Of a DNA stretch of 64,000 bases, positions 26,183 to 35,127 are shown one piece after another (within the stretch, counting starts at the first letter, position 1; each line of letters begins with the position of its first letter). The notes beneath the pieces are model-generated. The model searched no databases. It was not told the DNA's origin and saw nothing but the letters and a program-made list of their open reading frames with translations. Origin of the DNA: CAZAAW01 sp964483325 (GTDB taxonomy: Bacteria; Pseudomonadota; Alphaproteobacteria; Rhizobiales; Kaistiaceae); contig CAZAAW010000009.1 of NCBI GenBank assembly GCA_964483325.1, positions 1 through 64,000 on the forward strand, written 5' to 3'. A program made the translations under genes and the position numbers.

Positions 26183-26773
26183 TCAGCCCCGCCGGCGGCG
26201 GAGTCGCACATAGATGGCGCCGGCACCGCCGTGACCGCGCGCCGCTTCGTCGAAGCCGATCACCAGCGGCCGGAAGCGTTCCGAGGCCAGCCAGTGCGGT
26301 ACCGAGCGGCGCAGGACGCCGCGCTCCCCGTTGGGGCCGGGTTCGTCGCCGATGCCGCCCTTGCCGGTGATGACCAGCACCAGCCGGCCGCCGCGCTGCT
26401 GCACCGATGCCAGGAAGGCGTAGAGCCGCTCATGCGCCACCTGCTGCGTCAGGCCGTGCAGGTCGAGACGCGCATCGAGCGCCACCGTGCCGCGCGCCAC
26501 CTTGTGCCGGGTGCGGCGATCCATCGCCGCCAGCGATGGCGGCGTTGGCGCGACAGGCTTGCCTCGCCGGGTGGGCGGCGGTGCTGCGGGGAGCGCGGGC
26601 TCGGCCGGTGCCGGCGCTTCCTTGGCCGAGACCGCTGCCGACGGTGCCGGCGGGCTAGCGACGGGCGGCGTGCCGGGGAGGGGTTCGGCGGTCTCCGTCA
26701 CCTTCCGCCACAGCGCCATCTCCTCCGGCGTGAGACGGCGCGGGCGGCGTCCGCCGCTCATGGCTGGGCTCAT
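26183..26773 (-). CDS. Smr/MutS2-type endonuclease-domain protein
   Basis: This 196-residue protein has a Pro/Ala-rich N-terminal half (disordered) and a C-terminal Smr domain with LDLHGLTQQVAHERL and VITGKGG, the two signature motifs. Stand-alone Smr proteins (YdaL/SmrB-like) are nickases or RNases; SmrB cuts mRNA at collided ribosomes in E. coli. The gene overlaps the mltA stop by ATGA, indicating translational coupling. The tim44-mltA-smr order is typical of rhizobia. Confidence 0.9.
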   Translation of the reverse strand: MSPAMSGGRRPRRLTPEEMALWRKVTETAEPLPGTPPVASPPAPSAAVSAKEAPAPAEPALPAAPPPTRRGKPVAPTPPSLAAMDRRTRHKVARGTVALDARLDLHGLTQQVAHERLYAFLASVQQRGGRLVLVITGKGGIGDEPGPNGERGVLRRSVPHWLASERFRPLVIGFDEAARGHGGAGAIYVRLRRRRG

Positions 26774-27849
26774 GGCCGGGGCACCAGCAGGACGAAGCGC
26801 CCGCCTTCCTGCATCGCCCCGGCAAGGCCGCCGGCCGCCTCGCCCGAGCCGAAGAAGATGTCGCCGCGCGCCGGGCCGACGATCGCAGAGCCGGTATCCT
26901 GAGTGATCATAAGCCGGCTAAACAGCGTTCCGTCGGGCAGTAGCGTGTCGATCCAGACCGGGCAGTGGAACGTGTGCAGCGTCCGATCGACGGCGAGGCT
27001 GCGGCCGGCGGTCAACGGCACGCCGGCGGCGGCGACCGGACCGAGGGCCGGATCGGCGACCGGCGCCTCGCGGAAGAAGATGAAGGACCGGTTCTCCTGC
27101 ATCACCACCGCTGCCTCGTCGGGATGCGCCGCCAGCCAGTCGCGGATCACCGGCATCGTGACGGCGCGGCGGGAGATGCCGGCACGGTCGGCGATAACCC
27201 GTCCGATCGGCGTATAGGGATGGCCGGACTTGCCGTCATAGGTGACGCGCATCGCCGTGCCGTCCGGAAGGCGGAGCCGCGCCGATCCCTGAACGTGGAT
27301 GAAGAACGCCTCCACCGCATCGGCCAGGAAAGCCAGCTCCAGCCCGCGGCCGGCGAGCGCGCCGGCCTCGATCGCCGCCCGGTCGGGATAAGGCTGCAGC
27401 GCACCGGCATCGTCCCGCCGGGCGAAGCGCAGGTCCGCCGGCCAGCCCGGCGGCCGGTTGCCATCGTCCACCTCGACGAGATCGGCGGGCCGCCGGTAAA
27501 GCGGAATGGTGAAGCCGCCGTCCCGCTGCCGCGAGGCCTCGACGTCCGGCTCGTAATAGCCGGTAAAGAAGGCCGCCCCCGTCTCGGGCTGAACGGCAAC
27601 AGGCTGGAAAGCGCTTTCGAAGAAAACACGCACTGCTTCGCTGCCCGGCTCTTCCGCCAGCGAAAGGGCGCGCGCCCCGGCCCGCGCCAGCGCATCGCCG
27701 TCGATGCCGAGCGCCCGCGTCGTTGGCCCCTTGTCCTGCATGGCGAGCGCACTGCGGCGGAAGGCGGCGAAGGCCGCCGCCAGATCATCCGCCGGCCAGC
27801 CGGCGAGATCGGCGAAGGCGAGGGGAAGAAGCGCGGGACCGACGGGCAT
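26770..27849 (-). CDS. mltA: Membrane-bound lytic murein transglycosylase A
   Basis: This 359-residue MltA-family enzyme cleaves peptidoglycan glycan strands to 1,6-anhydro ends. The MltA barrel spans FFTGYYEPDVEAS to GWPADLRFARRD, and the 3D domain at the C-terminus contains the catalytic Asp in ITQDTGSAIVGPARGDIFFGSG. Odd point: there is no clear signal peptide or lipobox at the N-terminus (MPVGPALLPLAFADLAGW), so export would need a different start or route. It is coupled to smr and follows the tim44 gene by 37 bp. Confidence 0.9.
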   Translation of the reverse strand: MPVGPALLPLAFADLAGWPADDLAAAFAAFRRSALAMQDKGPTTRALGIDGDALARAGARALSLAEEPGSEAVRVFFESAFQPVAVQPETGAAFFTGYYEPDVEASRQRDGGFTIPLYRRPADLVEVDDGNRPPGWPADLRFARRDDAGALQPYPDRAAIEAGALAGRGLELAFLADAVEAFFIHVQGSARLRLPDGTAMRVTYDGKSGHPYTPIGRVIADRAGISRRAVTMPVIRDWLAAHPDEAAVVMQENRSFIFFREAPVADPALGPVAAAGVPLTAGRSLAVDRTLHTFHCPVWIDTLLPDGTLFSRLMITQDTGSAIVGPARGDIFFGSGEAAGGLAGAMQEGGRFVLLVPRP

Positions 27850-27886
27850 GGATCACGGGGAGCGTCGCGCCGCCGGGCGCCGGCCT

Positions 27887-28603
27887 TCAGTCGACCGACT
27901 CGGTCGCCACCAGCTTCCAGTTCGGGTCGCGCGAGGCGACGTCGCGGGCAAAGGTCCAGACGTCGGTGACGTCGGCGACCTTGGTGGCGTCGCCGTCGAC
28001 GACCTTGCCGTCCTTGTCGCGCGTCGCCGAGATGAGCTGCGACACGAAGCGCACCGTCACCTGCGCCGTGCCGCCCTTGAGCGAGGCATCGACGAAATCG
28101 GCCTTGTCGATGCCGACGAACTTGAACTCGATCGTCTCGTGGCGCTGCTCGCGCTCGCCGATGGCGGCGACGAAGCCGTCATAGACCTCGCGCGAGAGCA
28201 GCTGGCGCAGCGTCTTGCGATCGCCTTCGGCAAAGGCCGTCACGATCATCTCATAGGCGGCGCGGGCGCCGGTGATGAAGTCGGCCGGAACGAAGGAACG
28301 GTCGGCCGACATCAGCGTCTTGAGAGCCTCGCCGAGCGAGCTGTCCGGCGCCGCGACGGTGCGCAGCCGCTCCTCCACGGTCGCCTCGTCCTCGACCGCC
28401 GGTGCCACCGGCGCCCGTTCGCCGTTGCGGCGCGGTGGCAGCGTCACGACCTTGTCGGCCGGCCGGTCCGCCTGGCGGCGAAAGGCATCGGTCGGCCGTC
28501 GCTCATTTCCCGTCCGGCGGCCCAATACGCCCCGCAGGCGCAGGAAAATGACGATCGCCAGGATCAGGAAGATGATCGTGTAGATATCGACGAAACCGTT
28601 CAT
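27887..28603 (-). CDS. Tim44/TimA-family inner-membrane protein
   Basis: This 238-residue protein has an N-terminal membrane helix (VDIYTIIFLILAIVIFLRL, residues 4-22), a charged linker, and a C-terminal Tim44-like domain (about 95-236; GARAAYEMIVTAFAEGDRKTLRQLL, VWTFARDVASRDPNWKLV). In alphaproteobacteria this family sits beside secB and is thought to assist membrane-protein handling, parallel to mitochondrial Tim44. It is divergent from secB across a 197-bp gap and leads the tim44-mltA-smr unit. Confidence 0.9.
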   Translation of the reverse strand: MNGFVDIYTIIFLILAIVIFLRLRGVLGRRTGNERRPTDAFRRQADRPADKVVTLPPRRNGERAPVAPAVEDEATVEERLRTVAAPDSSLGEALKTLMSADRSFVPADFITGARAAYEMIVTAFAEGDRKTLRQLLSREVYDGFVAAIGEREQRHETIEFKFVGIDKADFVDASLKGGTAQVTVRFVSQLISATRDKDGKVVDGDATKVADVTDVWTFARDVASRDPNWKLVATESVD

Positions 28604-28800
28604 GCCTTCACGTCCGGGGGCAGGAGCAGGCGACTGTGCAGGAAAAACACACGGAAAGCGAGTTTCCTCATATGTATGACGCCGAGGCTGGCGGTCCAGC
28701 CCGCGCCTGACAGGCGCGTCGCCTTGTAACGGCCGGGGTGGCGTGTTAGCCAGCCGCCTCCTGCCGGGCTCGGTCCCGGACAAGCTTGGGACGACGCACA

Positions 28801-29277
28801 ATGGCTGACGGCGACGACAATGGCACAACGGCCGGGCAGGGCCCGAGCCTGAATGTCCTGGCGCAATATGTGAAGGACTTTTCCTTCGAGAATCCCGACG
28901 CGCCCAATTCGCTGCGCCCGCGCGACCAGGCGCCGCGCATCAATATCGGCATCAACGTCAATGCCAACCGCCTGACGGAGACCGATTTCGAGGTGGCGCT
29001 GAAGCTCGAGGCGACGGCCCTCGAAGGCGACAAGCCGCTCTTCGCGACCGAGCTCGTCTATGCCGGCGTCTTCCGCCTCGCCGGTATTCCGGCCGACCAG
29101 ATCCAGCCGCTGGTGATGATCGAGTGCCCGCGCCTGCTGTTCCCGTTCGCGCGGCAGATCGTGGCCGACGCCACCCGCAATGGCGGCTTCCCGCCGCTGA
29201 TGATCGACCCGGTGGATTTCGTGTCGCTCTATCGCGACCGCATCGCCGCCGAGGCGCCGCAGACGCTCAACGCCTGA
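28801..29277 (+). CDS. secB: Protein-export chaperone SecB
   Basis: This 158-residue tetrameric chaperone keeps preproteins unfolded for SecA. Family stretches LNVLAQYVKDFSFENPDAP, INIGINVNANRL, ELVYAGVFRLAG and the C-terminal FPPLMIDPVDFVSLYRDR are all present. The ATG at 28801 is preceded by GGGACG. It lies between tim44 (divergent) and dnaQ (convergent, 34 bp), the common rhizobial order. Confidence 0.97.
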   Translation: MADGDDNGTTAGQGPSLNVLAQYVKDFSFENPDAPNSLRPRDQAPRINIGINVNANRLTETDFEVALKLEATALEGDKPLFATELVYAGVFRLAGIPADQIQPLVMIECPRLLFPFARQIVADATRNGGFPPLMIDPVDFVSLYRDRIAAEAPQTLNA

Positions 29278-29311
29278 CGCCGGGCCCTGGGCCGACCCGT
29301 GAAGCGGCCGC

Positions 29312-30025
29312 TCAGGCCGCTTCCTGCTGCGCCGGCAGATAGCTCTGCCAGATCGCCGGCGCCCCGAAGACGCCGATGAGCGCCCGGTGGGCCGCCAGCT
29401 CGGCCTCCGACACCTGCACCGGCCGCGGCTCCGGCCGCGGAATGGCCGGCCGGTTCTTCAGCCCTTCCAGCGTCACCGCCGCGCCCATCGCCAGCTCGTC
29501 GAGCATCAGGCTGGCCTGGCGGCCACCGAGAAGCTCGATATAGACGTCGGCCAGCAGCGCCGCGTCGAGGAGAGCGCCGTGCAGCGTGCGCTTGCTGAGG
29601 TCGATACCGTAGCGGCCGCACAGCGCATCGAGCGAATTCGGCCCGGCCGGATGGCGCCGGCGCGCCAGGGCGAGCGTATCAACCACCTGGAAATGCTCGA
29701 TGCCGCCCATGCCGACGCGCCGCAGCTCGGCATTGATGAAGCCGACATCGAACTCGGCATTGTGGGCGATCAGGACCGAGTCGGCGAGAAAGGCGACGAG
29801 CTCCTCCGCCACCGCCGCGAAGCGCGGCTTGTCGGCGAGGAAGGTGTCCGACAGGCCGTGCACCGCAAAGGCGTCGGTCGGCATCGCCCGCTCGGGATTG
29901 AGATAGACGTGAAACTCGCGGCCGGTGGGGATGTGGTTGATCAGCTCGACGCAGCCGATCTCGACCACCCGGTCGACGGCGAAATCGAGGCCGGTCGTTT
30001 CCGTGTCGAAGACGATTTCACGCAT
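29312..30025 (-). CDS. dnaQ: DNA polymerase III epsilon subunit (proofreading exonuclease)
   Basis: This 237-residue DEDDh exonuclease supplies proofreading to DNA polymerase III. Exo I is FDTETTGL (D7, E9), Exo II HNAEFDVGFINAEL, and Exo III LHGALLDAALLADVYIEL with the catalytic His and Asp. The C-terminal tail contains the polymerase-binding region. The ATG at 30025 begins the first strand directly. It is the last gene of the ppsR-maf-aroE-coaE-dnaQ run, separated from coaE by 107 bp. Confidence 0.96.
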   Translation of the reverse strand: MREIVFDTETTGLDFAVDRVVEIGCVELINHIPTGREFHVYLNPERAMPTDAFAVHGLSDTFLADKPRFAAVAEELVAFLADSVLIAHNAEFDVGFINAELRRVGMGGIEHFQVVDTLALARRRHPAGPNSLDALCGRYGIDLSKRTLHGALLDAALLADVYIELLGGRQASLMLDELAMGAAVTLEGLKNRPAIPRPEPRPVQVSEAELAAHRALIGVFGAPAIWQSYLPAQQEAA

Positions 30026-30132
30026 GATTCGCCGAGGAGAACATTTCGGCAACGAGTGTAGCCGCGCCGGCCGGCGCCATGCAACCCGGCCGCTGCCGCT
30101 GTCCCTGGGATTTTCCGCGTTCGGTGCGCGTA

Positions 30133-30729
30133 TCAGCGCGCCGCAGCGGCAGCCGCGAGCGCCCGCACGATGTCGCGCGCCGCCGCAGCCGATGCCGCCA
30201 TCGGCCCGCCGGTGTCGATGACGAAATGGGCGTGGCGGATCTTTTCCGCCGCCGGCATCTGCCGGGCAAGCAGCATCGCCAGGCGCGCCTCGGTCATGCC
30301 GCGCCGCGCCAGGGCCCGCTGGCGCTGGATCTCCGCCGCCACCGTCACCACCACCACGGCATCGACCCGCCGCGCCCCGCCGGTCTCCAGGAGGAGTGGA
30401 ATGTCGAGGACGGCAAGACGCCGTCCGGCGCGCGCCGCCCGCGCCAGGAAGGCGTTTTCTTCCTCATGGACCAGCGGGTGGACGATAGCCTCGAGCCGCA
30501 ACAGCGCCGCCGGATCGGCGGCAAGCGCCGCGGCGAGGCGGGGGCGGCTGACGGCGCCGTCGCTCACCGTCCCGGGAAAGGCGGCCTCGATCAGCAGCGC
30601 GGCGCGACCGCTATAGAGGGCGTGGACGGTGCTGTCGGCGTCGAAGATCGCCGCGCCATGCGCTGCGAAGGTGGCGGCCGCGGTGCTCTTGCCGGTGGCG
30701 ATCGAGCCGGTAAGGCCGAGGACCAGCAT
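30133..30729 (-). CDS. coaE: Dephospho-CoA kinase
   Basis: This 198-residue kinase phosphorylates the 3'-OH of dephospho-CoA, the last step of CoA synthesis. The P-loop GSIATGKS is at 8-15, followed by DADSTVHALY, HPLVHEEE and DIPLLLETG, the usual CoaE motifs. It ends in an Ala-rich helix. It starts 8 bp after the aroE stop. Pantothenate kinase (coaA) lies separately at 52767-53735. Confidence 0.95.
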   Translation of the reverse strand: MLVLGLTGSIATGKSTAAATFAAHGAAIFDADSTVHALYSGRAALLIEAAFPGTVSDGAVSRPRLAAALAADPAALLRLEAIVHPLVHEEENAFLARAARAGRRLAVLDIPLLLETGGARRVDAVVVVTVAAEIQRQRALARRGMTEARLAMLLARQMPAAEKIRHAHFVIDTGGPMAASAAAARDIVRALAAAAAAR

Positions 30730-30737
30730 CGCCGCCG

Positions 30738-31574
30738 TCAGGATGCCGGCGCCAGGTCGGCGATGACACGCTGGCGCAGTCCCGGCGTCACTTCCGGCCG
30801 GACGCCGAACCAGCGCTCGAAGCCCGGCACGGCCTGGTGCAGCAGCATGCCGAGCCCGTCCACGGCCCTGAGGCCGCGCAGCCGCGCCGCGGTCAGCAAC
30901 GGCGTTTCGAGAGGCGCATAGACGAGATCGGTGACGAGGGCATGCGGCGGCAGCCGGTTCAGCGGCAGGTCGAGCGGCGGCTGCCCGGCCATGCCGAGCG
31001 ACGTCGTGTTGACGAGGATGGCGGCACCGGCCGACAGCGCCTCGAACTTCTCCCATTCGGCGGCGCGCACCGGCTCGCCGAGACGCTGCGCCAATGCAAG
31101 CGCGCGGTGGAAGGTGCGGTTCACGACGGTGACCGGACTGAAGCCGCGTGCCGCCAGCCCCCACAGCACCGCCCGCGCCGCGCCGCCGGCGCCGAGCACC
31201 AGCGCCGGGCCGCCGGCCGCATCCCAGCCCGGCGCCTGCTGGTCGAGATTGGCGAGGAAGCCATAGGCATCGGTATTGGCGCCGAAGAGACGATCACCCT
31301 CCAGCCACAGCGTGTTCACCGCGCCCAGCGCCGCGGCGACCGGATCGGCCTCGGCGACCAGCGCAAAGGCGCGCTCCTTGTGCGGGATTGTGACATTGCC
31401 GCCGACAAAGCCGTTCTCGGCGAAGGCGGCGAGAAAGGCGTCGAAGCGCTCCGGCTCGACGGCGGCGCGGATATAGTCGCCGTCGATGCCGAACTGGCGC
31501 AGCCAGGTACGGTGGATCAGCGGCGAGCGCGAATGGGCGACCGGCCAGCCGATGATGCAGGCGGTCCGCAGCAT
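30738..31574 (-). CDS. aroE: Shikimate dehydrogenase
   Basis: This 278-residue NADPH enzyme reduces 3-dehydroshikimate in aromatic amino-acid synthesis. The substrate loop is SRSPLIH, the catalytic Lys lies in GGNVTIPHKERA, the NADP fold reads LVLGAGGAARAVLWGL with NRTFHRA, and VNTTSLGM follows. It abuts maf with a 1-base stop/start overlap (TGATG), indicating coupled translation. Confidence 0.96.
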   Translation of the reverse strand: MLRTACIIGWPVAHSRSPLIHRTWLRQFGIDGDYIRAAVEPERFDAFLAAFAENGFVGGNVTIPHKERAFALVAEADPVAAALGAVNTLWLEGDRLFGANTDAYGFLANLDQQAPGWDAAGGPALVLGAGGAARAVLWGLAARGFSPVTVVNRTFHRALALAQRLGEPVRAAEWEKFEALSAGAAILVNTTSLGMAGQPPLDLPLNRLPPHALVTDLVYAPLETPLLTAARLRGLRAVDGLGMLLHQAVPGFERWFGVRPEVTPGLRQRVIADLAPAS

Positions 31575-32173
31575 CAGGGATCGAGCGCCTCGAAGCGGCG
31601 CAGCGCGTTGAGGAGCGGCAGCAGCGGCAGGCCGCGCACGGTGAAGGTGTCGCCTTCGATATTGTGGAAGAGCTGGATGCCCGGCCCCTCGATCTGGTAG
31701 CCGCCGACGCTGCCGATGACGGCATCGCCGACCCGCTCCAGATAGCGGTCGATCTCGGCCGGCCTGAGGTCGCGCATCATCATGCGCGCCTGGCGCGTCT
31801 GGCGGATGAGAAGAGCGCCGCCGCGCGCCAGCGCGAAGGCGGAATGCAGCACATGGACGCGCCCCGAGAGCTGGCCGAGCTGGCGCCGGACATCGGCGAT
31901 CGTCTTCGGCTTGGTCAGCAGCCGGCCGGTATCGAGCGCCAGCGTCTGGTCGGCGCCGATGACCATTGCATCGGGAACGGCGCCGCTGACGTCGAGCGCC
32001 TTGGCCGCAGCCAGGGCCAGCGCCACATCGCGGCCGCCGCCGCCATCCTTCAGCACCGGCGCCTCGACCTTGCGCTCGTCGACCTGGTGCGGATGCAGCT
32101 CGACCGTGAGCCCGGCGTCGGCCAGCATATCGAGGCGGGCCGGACTCGATGAAGCAAGGATCAGGCGGGTCAT
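31574..32173 (-). CDS. Maf-family nucleotide pyrophosphatase
   Basis: This 199-residue Maf/HAM1-like enzyme hydrolyses modified or non-canonical nucleoside triphosphates. The family start ILASSSPARLDML is clear, with QVDERKVE and VIGADQTLALDTGRLLTKP (catalytic Asp) further on. Whether it is the dTTP/UTP or the 7-methyl-GTP type cannot be settled by eye. It overlaps the ppsR stop by ATGA. Confidence 0.92.
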   Translation of the reverse strand: MTRLILASSSPARLDMLADAGLTVELHPHQVDERKVEAPVLKDGGGGRDVALALAAAKALDVSGAVPDAMVIGADQTLALDTGRLLTKPKTIADVRRQLGQLSGRVHVLHSAFALARGGALLIRQTRQARMMMRDLRPAEIDRYLERVGDAVIGSVGGYQIEGPGIQLFHNIEGDTFTVRGLPLLPLLNALRRFEALDP

Positions 32174-33027
32174 TGCGCGGCCTCCGTGGCGTCGTCCTCC
32201 GCCGCCACGCGGCGGGCCCGATAGAGCGCCATGATCGCCGCCGCTGTCTCCTCGATGGACCGGCGGGTCACATCGATGAGCGGCCAGCCATGGCGGGCGC
32301 AGATGCGGCGCGTCAGGGCGATCTCCTCGGCGATGGCCGCCCGGTCGGTATAGGAGAAATCGGAGCGCAGCGCGCTGGCGGCGAGGATGCGGTTCTCGCG
32401 CAGCGCGGCGATGCGCTCGGCGCTGGCGACCAGGCCGACGATGAGCGGCCGCTTCGCCTCCACCAGCTGCCTCGGCAGCGGGATCTGCGACACCAGCGGC
32501 ACATTGGCGGTCTTCATGCCGCGATTGGCGAGGTAGATGCTCGTCGGCGTCTTGGAGACGCGGCTGACGCCGACCAGCACCAGGTCGGCATGGTCGAGCC
32601 CTTCCGGCTGCTGGCCGTCGTCATGCGCCATGCTGAAATTGAGCGCCTCGATGCGCCGGAAATAGGCTTCATCGAGGTCGTGCTGGGCGCCGACCCGGCG
32701 CTCGCTCGACGCCCCCAGATAGGACTGGAAGGTCATCAGGATCGGGTCGAGCACCGAGAGGCAGGGGACGCCGAGATCGCGGCAGCCGGTCTCCAGCTTC
32801 TCGCCCAGCGGGTGGTCGACGAGCGTATAAAGAACGATGCCGGGGTTGCGCTCGACATCGGTCAGGATCTGCTCGATCTGCTTGGCGGTGCGCACCATCG
32901 AATGGATGTGCTCGATGGCCCGCACGGCAGCGTATTGCGCCGCCGCCGCCCGCGAGATGGTGATCAGCGTCTCGCCGGTCGCGTCCGACACCAGATGGAC
33001 GTGAAAGAAATTCTGCCGGTTACCCAC
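32170..33027 (-). CDS. ppsR: Pyruvate, phosphate dikinase / PEP synthase regulatory protein (DUF299)
   Basis: This 285-residue bifunctional ADP-dependent kinase / Pi-dependent phosphorylase controls PPDK or PEP synthase. The characteristic P-loop GVSRVSKTPTS is present, as is the opening FHVHLVSDATGETL. It starts with GTG at 33027. It heads the operon on the left side of the ppsR-hemE gap; in Caulobacter and Rickettsia the homologue (RP001) flanks oriC on the side opposite hemE. Confidence 0.94.
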   Translation of the reverse strand: MGNRQNFFHVHLVSDATGETLITISRAAAAQYAAVRAIEHIHSMVRTAKQIEQILTDVERNPGIVLYTLVDHPLGEKLETGCRDLGVPCLSVLDPILMTFQSYLGASSERRVGAQHDLDEAYFRRIEALNFSMAHDDGQQPEGLDHADLVLVGVSRVSKTPTSIYLANRGMKTANVPLVSQIPLPRQLVEAKRPLIVGLVASAERIAALRENRILAASALRSDFSYTDRAAIAEEIALTRRICARHGWPLIDVTRRSIEETAAAIMALYRARRVAAEDDATEAAQ

Positions 33028-33421
33028 GCTGCAATCCCGCGCCTGTGGACAGGCCGGCACAATTGCCGGCCATGGCCCGAGGCGAGCCGGACTGTCCCCG
33101 ATGGCGGCTAATCGATCAACGGTTTTTCCGTCCGGGACCCGCATTCGCCAGCTGTGGCGATATGCGGGGAGCGCAATGCCGTCCACCGGCCTCCTGCCGG
33201 AAGCCCACATCCGGCTGGCGGTCGCCGCGTCTTCCAGCAAACGGCGCCGCTCCAGGCGCCGGCCCGTACGCCGCTCTCGATCTTCCCCGCAATTCCCAAA
33301 CCGGCGCCGACGGCCCATCCCCAGAGGCGCGTGCCTGGCAGCATCGGGGGACCGGTTGTGAGGGGCCATGAATGAGGCTAATGGAGCCCCCCAGTAACAG
33401 CTAAAAGAAAGATTCCTTTCC
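33028..33421. other. Gene-free ppsR-hemE gap, candidate origin of replication
   Basis: No gene fits this 394-bp divergent gap. In several alphaproteobacteria oriC lies exactly between hemE and the DUF299 gene, and the parS sites here are 10-13 kb away, the usual spacing. Supporting sequence is modest: TTACCCACG at the left edge and CTGTGGACAG (33044-33053, inside the perfect 6-bp inverted repeat GCCTGT-GG-ACAGGC) are two-mismatch DnaA-box-like words, TGTGGCGAT at 33154 is weaker, and 33390-33420 is AT-rich. No perfect TTATCCACA box and no CtrA site is visible. Confidence 0.4.
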
Positions 33422-34489
33422 TTGATTGGTTCCGAGACGCGCGAACCGACCACCGGCGGCGCCTTGGCCGCCGTCCTGGCCGGAACGCATCAGGACCCCC
33501 CGCCGATCTGGCTGATGCGCCAGGCCGGCCGCTACCTGCCGGAATATCGCGAGCTGCGGAGCCGGGCCGGGTCGTTCCTCGACCTGTGCTTCAATCCGCC
33601 GCTGGCGGCCGAGGTGACGCTGCAGCCGGTCCGCCGGTTCGACATGGATGCGGCGATCCTCTTCTCCGACATCCTCGTCGTTCCCCATGCCATGGGCCGC
33701 AGCGTGCGCTTCGCCGAGGGCGAAGGCCCGCGCCTCGATCCGATCGACGCGGCCGGCATCGCGGCGCTGCAGGTCGGCGGCGCCGCCGAGCGCCTCGCGG
33801 CTGTCTACGAGACGGTGCGGCGGGTCCGCATGGCGCTCGACCCCGACAAGACGCTGATCGGTTTCTGCGGCGCGCCATGGACGGTGGCGACCTACATGGT
33901 CGCCGGCCGCGGCACGACGGACCAGGCGCCGACGCGTCTCTTCGCGGCGCGCCAGCCCGAGGCCTTCGACGCCCTGATCGATGCCATCGCCGCCGTCTCG
34001 GCCGACTACCTCATCGCCCAGCTCGATGCCGGCGCGGGCGCCGTGCAGATCTTCGACAGCTGGGCGGGAGCGCTGGGCGAGGAAGGCTTCCAGCGCTGGG
34101 CGATCCAGCCGGTGGCGGCGATCGTCTCGCGCGTCCGCGCCGCCCATCCGCAGGCGCGCATCATCGGCTTCCCGAAGGGCGCCGGACTGTTCCTGGAGCG
34201 CTACGCCGCCGAGACCGGCGTCGATGCCGTCGGCCTCGACTGGACAGTGCCGCTCGCCTTCGCACGCCAGCGCCTGCAGCCAAAGGTCGCGGTGCAGGGC
34301 AATCTCGATCCGATGACGCTGGTCGCCGGCGGCGCCGCCCTCGACGCGGCGGTCGACCGCATCCTGGCCGAGCTCGGCGGCGGCCGGTTCATCTTCAATC
34401 TCGGGCACGGTATCGTGCCGGAAACACCCATCGCGCATGTCGAGCAGCTCATTGCCCGCATCCGCGGCTTTCGACGGGACCGGCCATGA
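33422..34489 (+). CDS. hemE: Uroporphyrinogen decarboxylase
   Basis: This 355-residue haem-pathway enzyme converts uroporphyrinogen III to coproporphyrinogen III. The signature PPIWLMRQAGRYLPEYR and GFCGAPWTVATYM are both present, with IFDSWAGALG and GHGIVPETP later. The start is a TTG at 33422: the nearest upstream stop in frame is at 33395 and no ATG or GTG precedes the conserved region. It is coupled to hemJ by an ATGA overlap and borders the candidate origin. Confidence 0.95.
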   Translation: MIGSETREPTTGGALAAVLAGTHQDPPPIWLMRQAGRYLPEYRELRSRAGSFLDLCFNPPLAAEVTLQPVRRFDMDAAILFSDILVVPHAMGRSVRFAEGEGPRLDPIDAAGIAALQVGGAAERLAAVYETVRRVRMALDPDKTLIGFCGAPWTVATYMVAGRGTTDQAPTRLFAARQPEAFDALIDAIAAVSADYLIAQLDAGAGAVQIFDSWAGALGEEGFQRWAIQPVAAIVSRVRAAHPQARIIGFPKGAGLFLERYAAETGVDAVGLDWTVPLAFARQRLQPKVAVQGNLDPMTLVAGGAALDAAVDRILAELGGGRFIFNLGHGIVPETPIAHVEQLIARIRGFRRDRP

Positions 34490-34917
34490 GTTCTGGCTAT
34501 AACTGGCTGCTGGTGCTGCACATCTTCGCCATGGTGGCGTGGATGGCGGGGATGTTCTATCTGCCGCGGCTCTTCGTCTACCACGCCGATGCAGTGAAGG
34601 GGTCGGTGCAGTCCGAGACCTTCAAGCTGATGGAACGTCGGCTGCTGCGCGGCATCATGCTGCCGGCGATGATCGTCACCTGGGTGGCCGGCATCGCCCT
34701 GGCGCTGTGGTCCGGCTACTACCAGAGCATCTGGCTGATGGCGAAGGTCGTCCTGGTGCTGGCGATGTCCGGCCTGCACGGCTGGCTGATGGCCCGCTGG
34801 CGCGACTTCAACGCCGACCACAACACCCGTCCGGCGCGGGTCTACCGGATGGTCAACGAGGTCCCGACGGTCCTCCTGATCGTCATCCTCATTCTCGTCG
34901 TCGTGAAGCCTTTCTGA
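34486..34917 (+). CDS. hemJ: Protoporphyrinogen IX oxidase HemJ
   Basis: This 143-residue integral membrane protein with four predicted helices carries out the penultimate haem step in bacteria that lack HemG or HemY. His12 in LHIFAMVAWMAGMFYLPRLFVYH and Lys87 in WLMAKVVLVL are the conserved residues needed for haem binding and activity. It is translationally coupled to hemE. The usual ferrochelatase gene is not adjacent. Confidence 0.94.
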   Translation: MSSGYNWLLVLHIFAMVAWMAGMFYLPRLFVYHADAVKGSVQSETFKLMERRLLRGIMLPAMIVTWVAGIALALWSGYYQSIWLMAKVVLVLAMSGLHGWLMARWRDFNADHNTRPARVYRMVNEVPTVLLIVILILVVVKPF

Positions 34918-35127
34918 TGCGAAAATGCGGCCGGCGACCTTGTCGCGCCGGCTGCAACGGTCTACATTCCGCCCAACCCACACGAGAGCAGACAGACACC
35001 GGCGTACCACTCCAGACGCCGCGTCGCCCCGCCACCGGTTGTTGAACCCGGCCCGGCCCCAAGGTCTGCGATCCCAGCCTTTTCTTCCTTCTGCCGGCGC
35101 GCGTCCGCCCCTGAGAGAATCGCATCC

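Noticed and set aside
32170..33453. ppsR extended to 427 codons
   Set aside because: The extra N-terminal 140 codons have no family similarity and would fill the whole ppsR-hemE gap; the GTG at 33027 directly precedes the conserved start.
34918..35127. Terminator or riboswitch in the rho leader
   Set aside because: A GCCGGC hairpin near 34928 has a bulge and no T run, and no known aptamer pattern is visible; Rho leaders are often long without structure.
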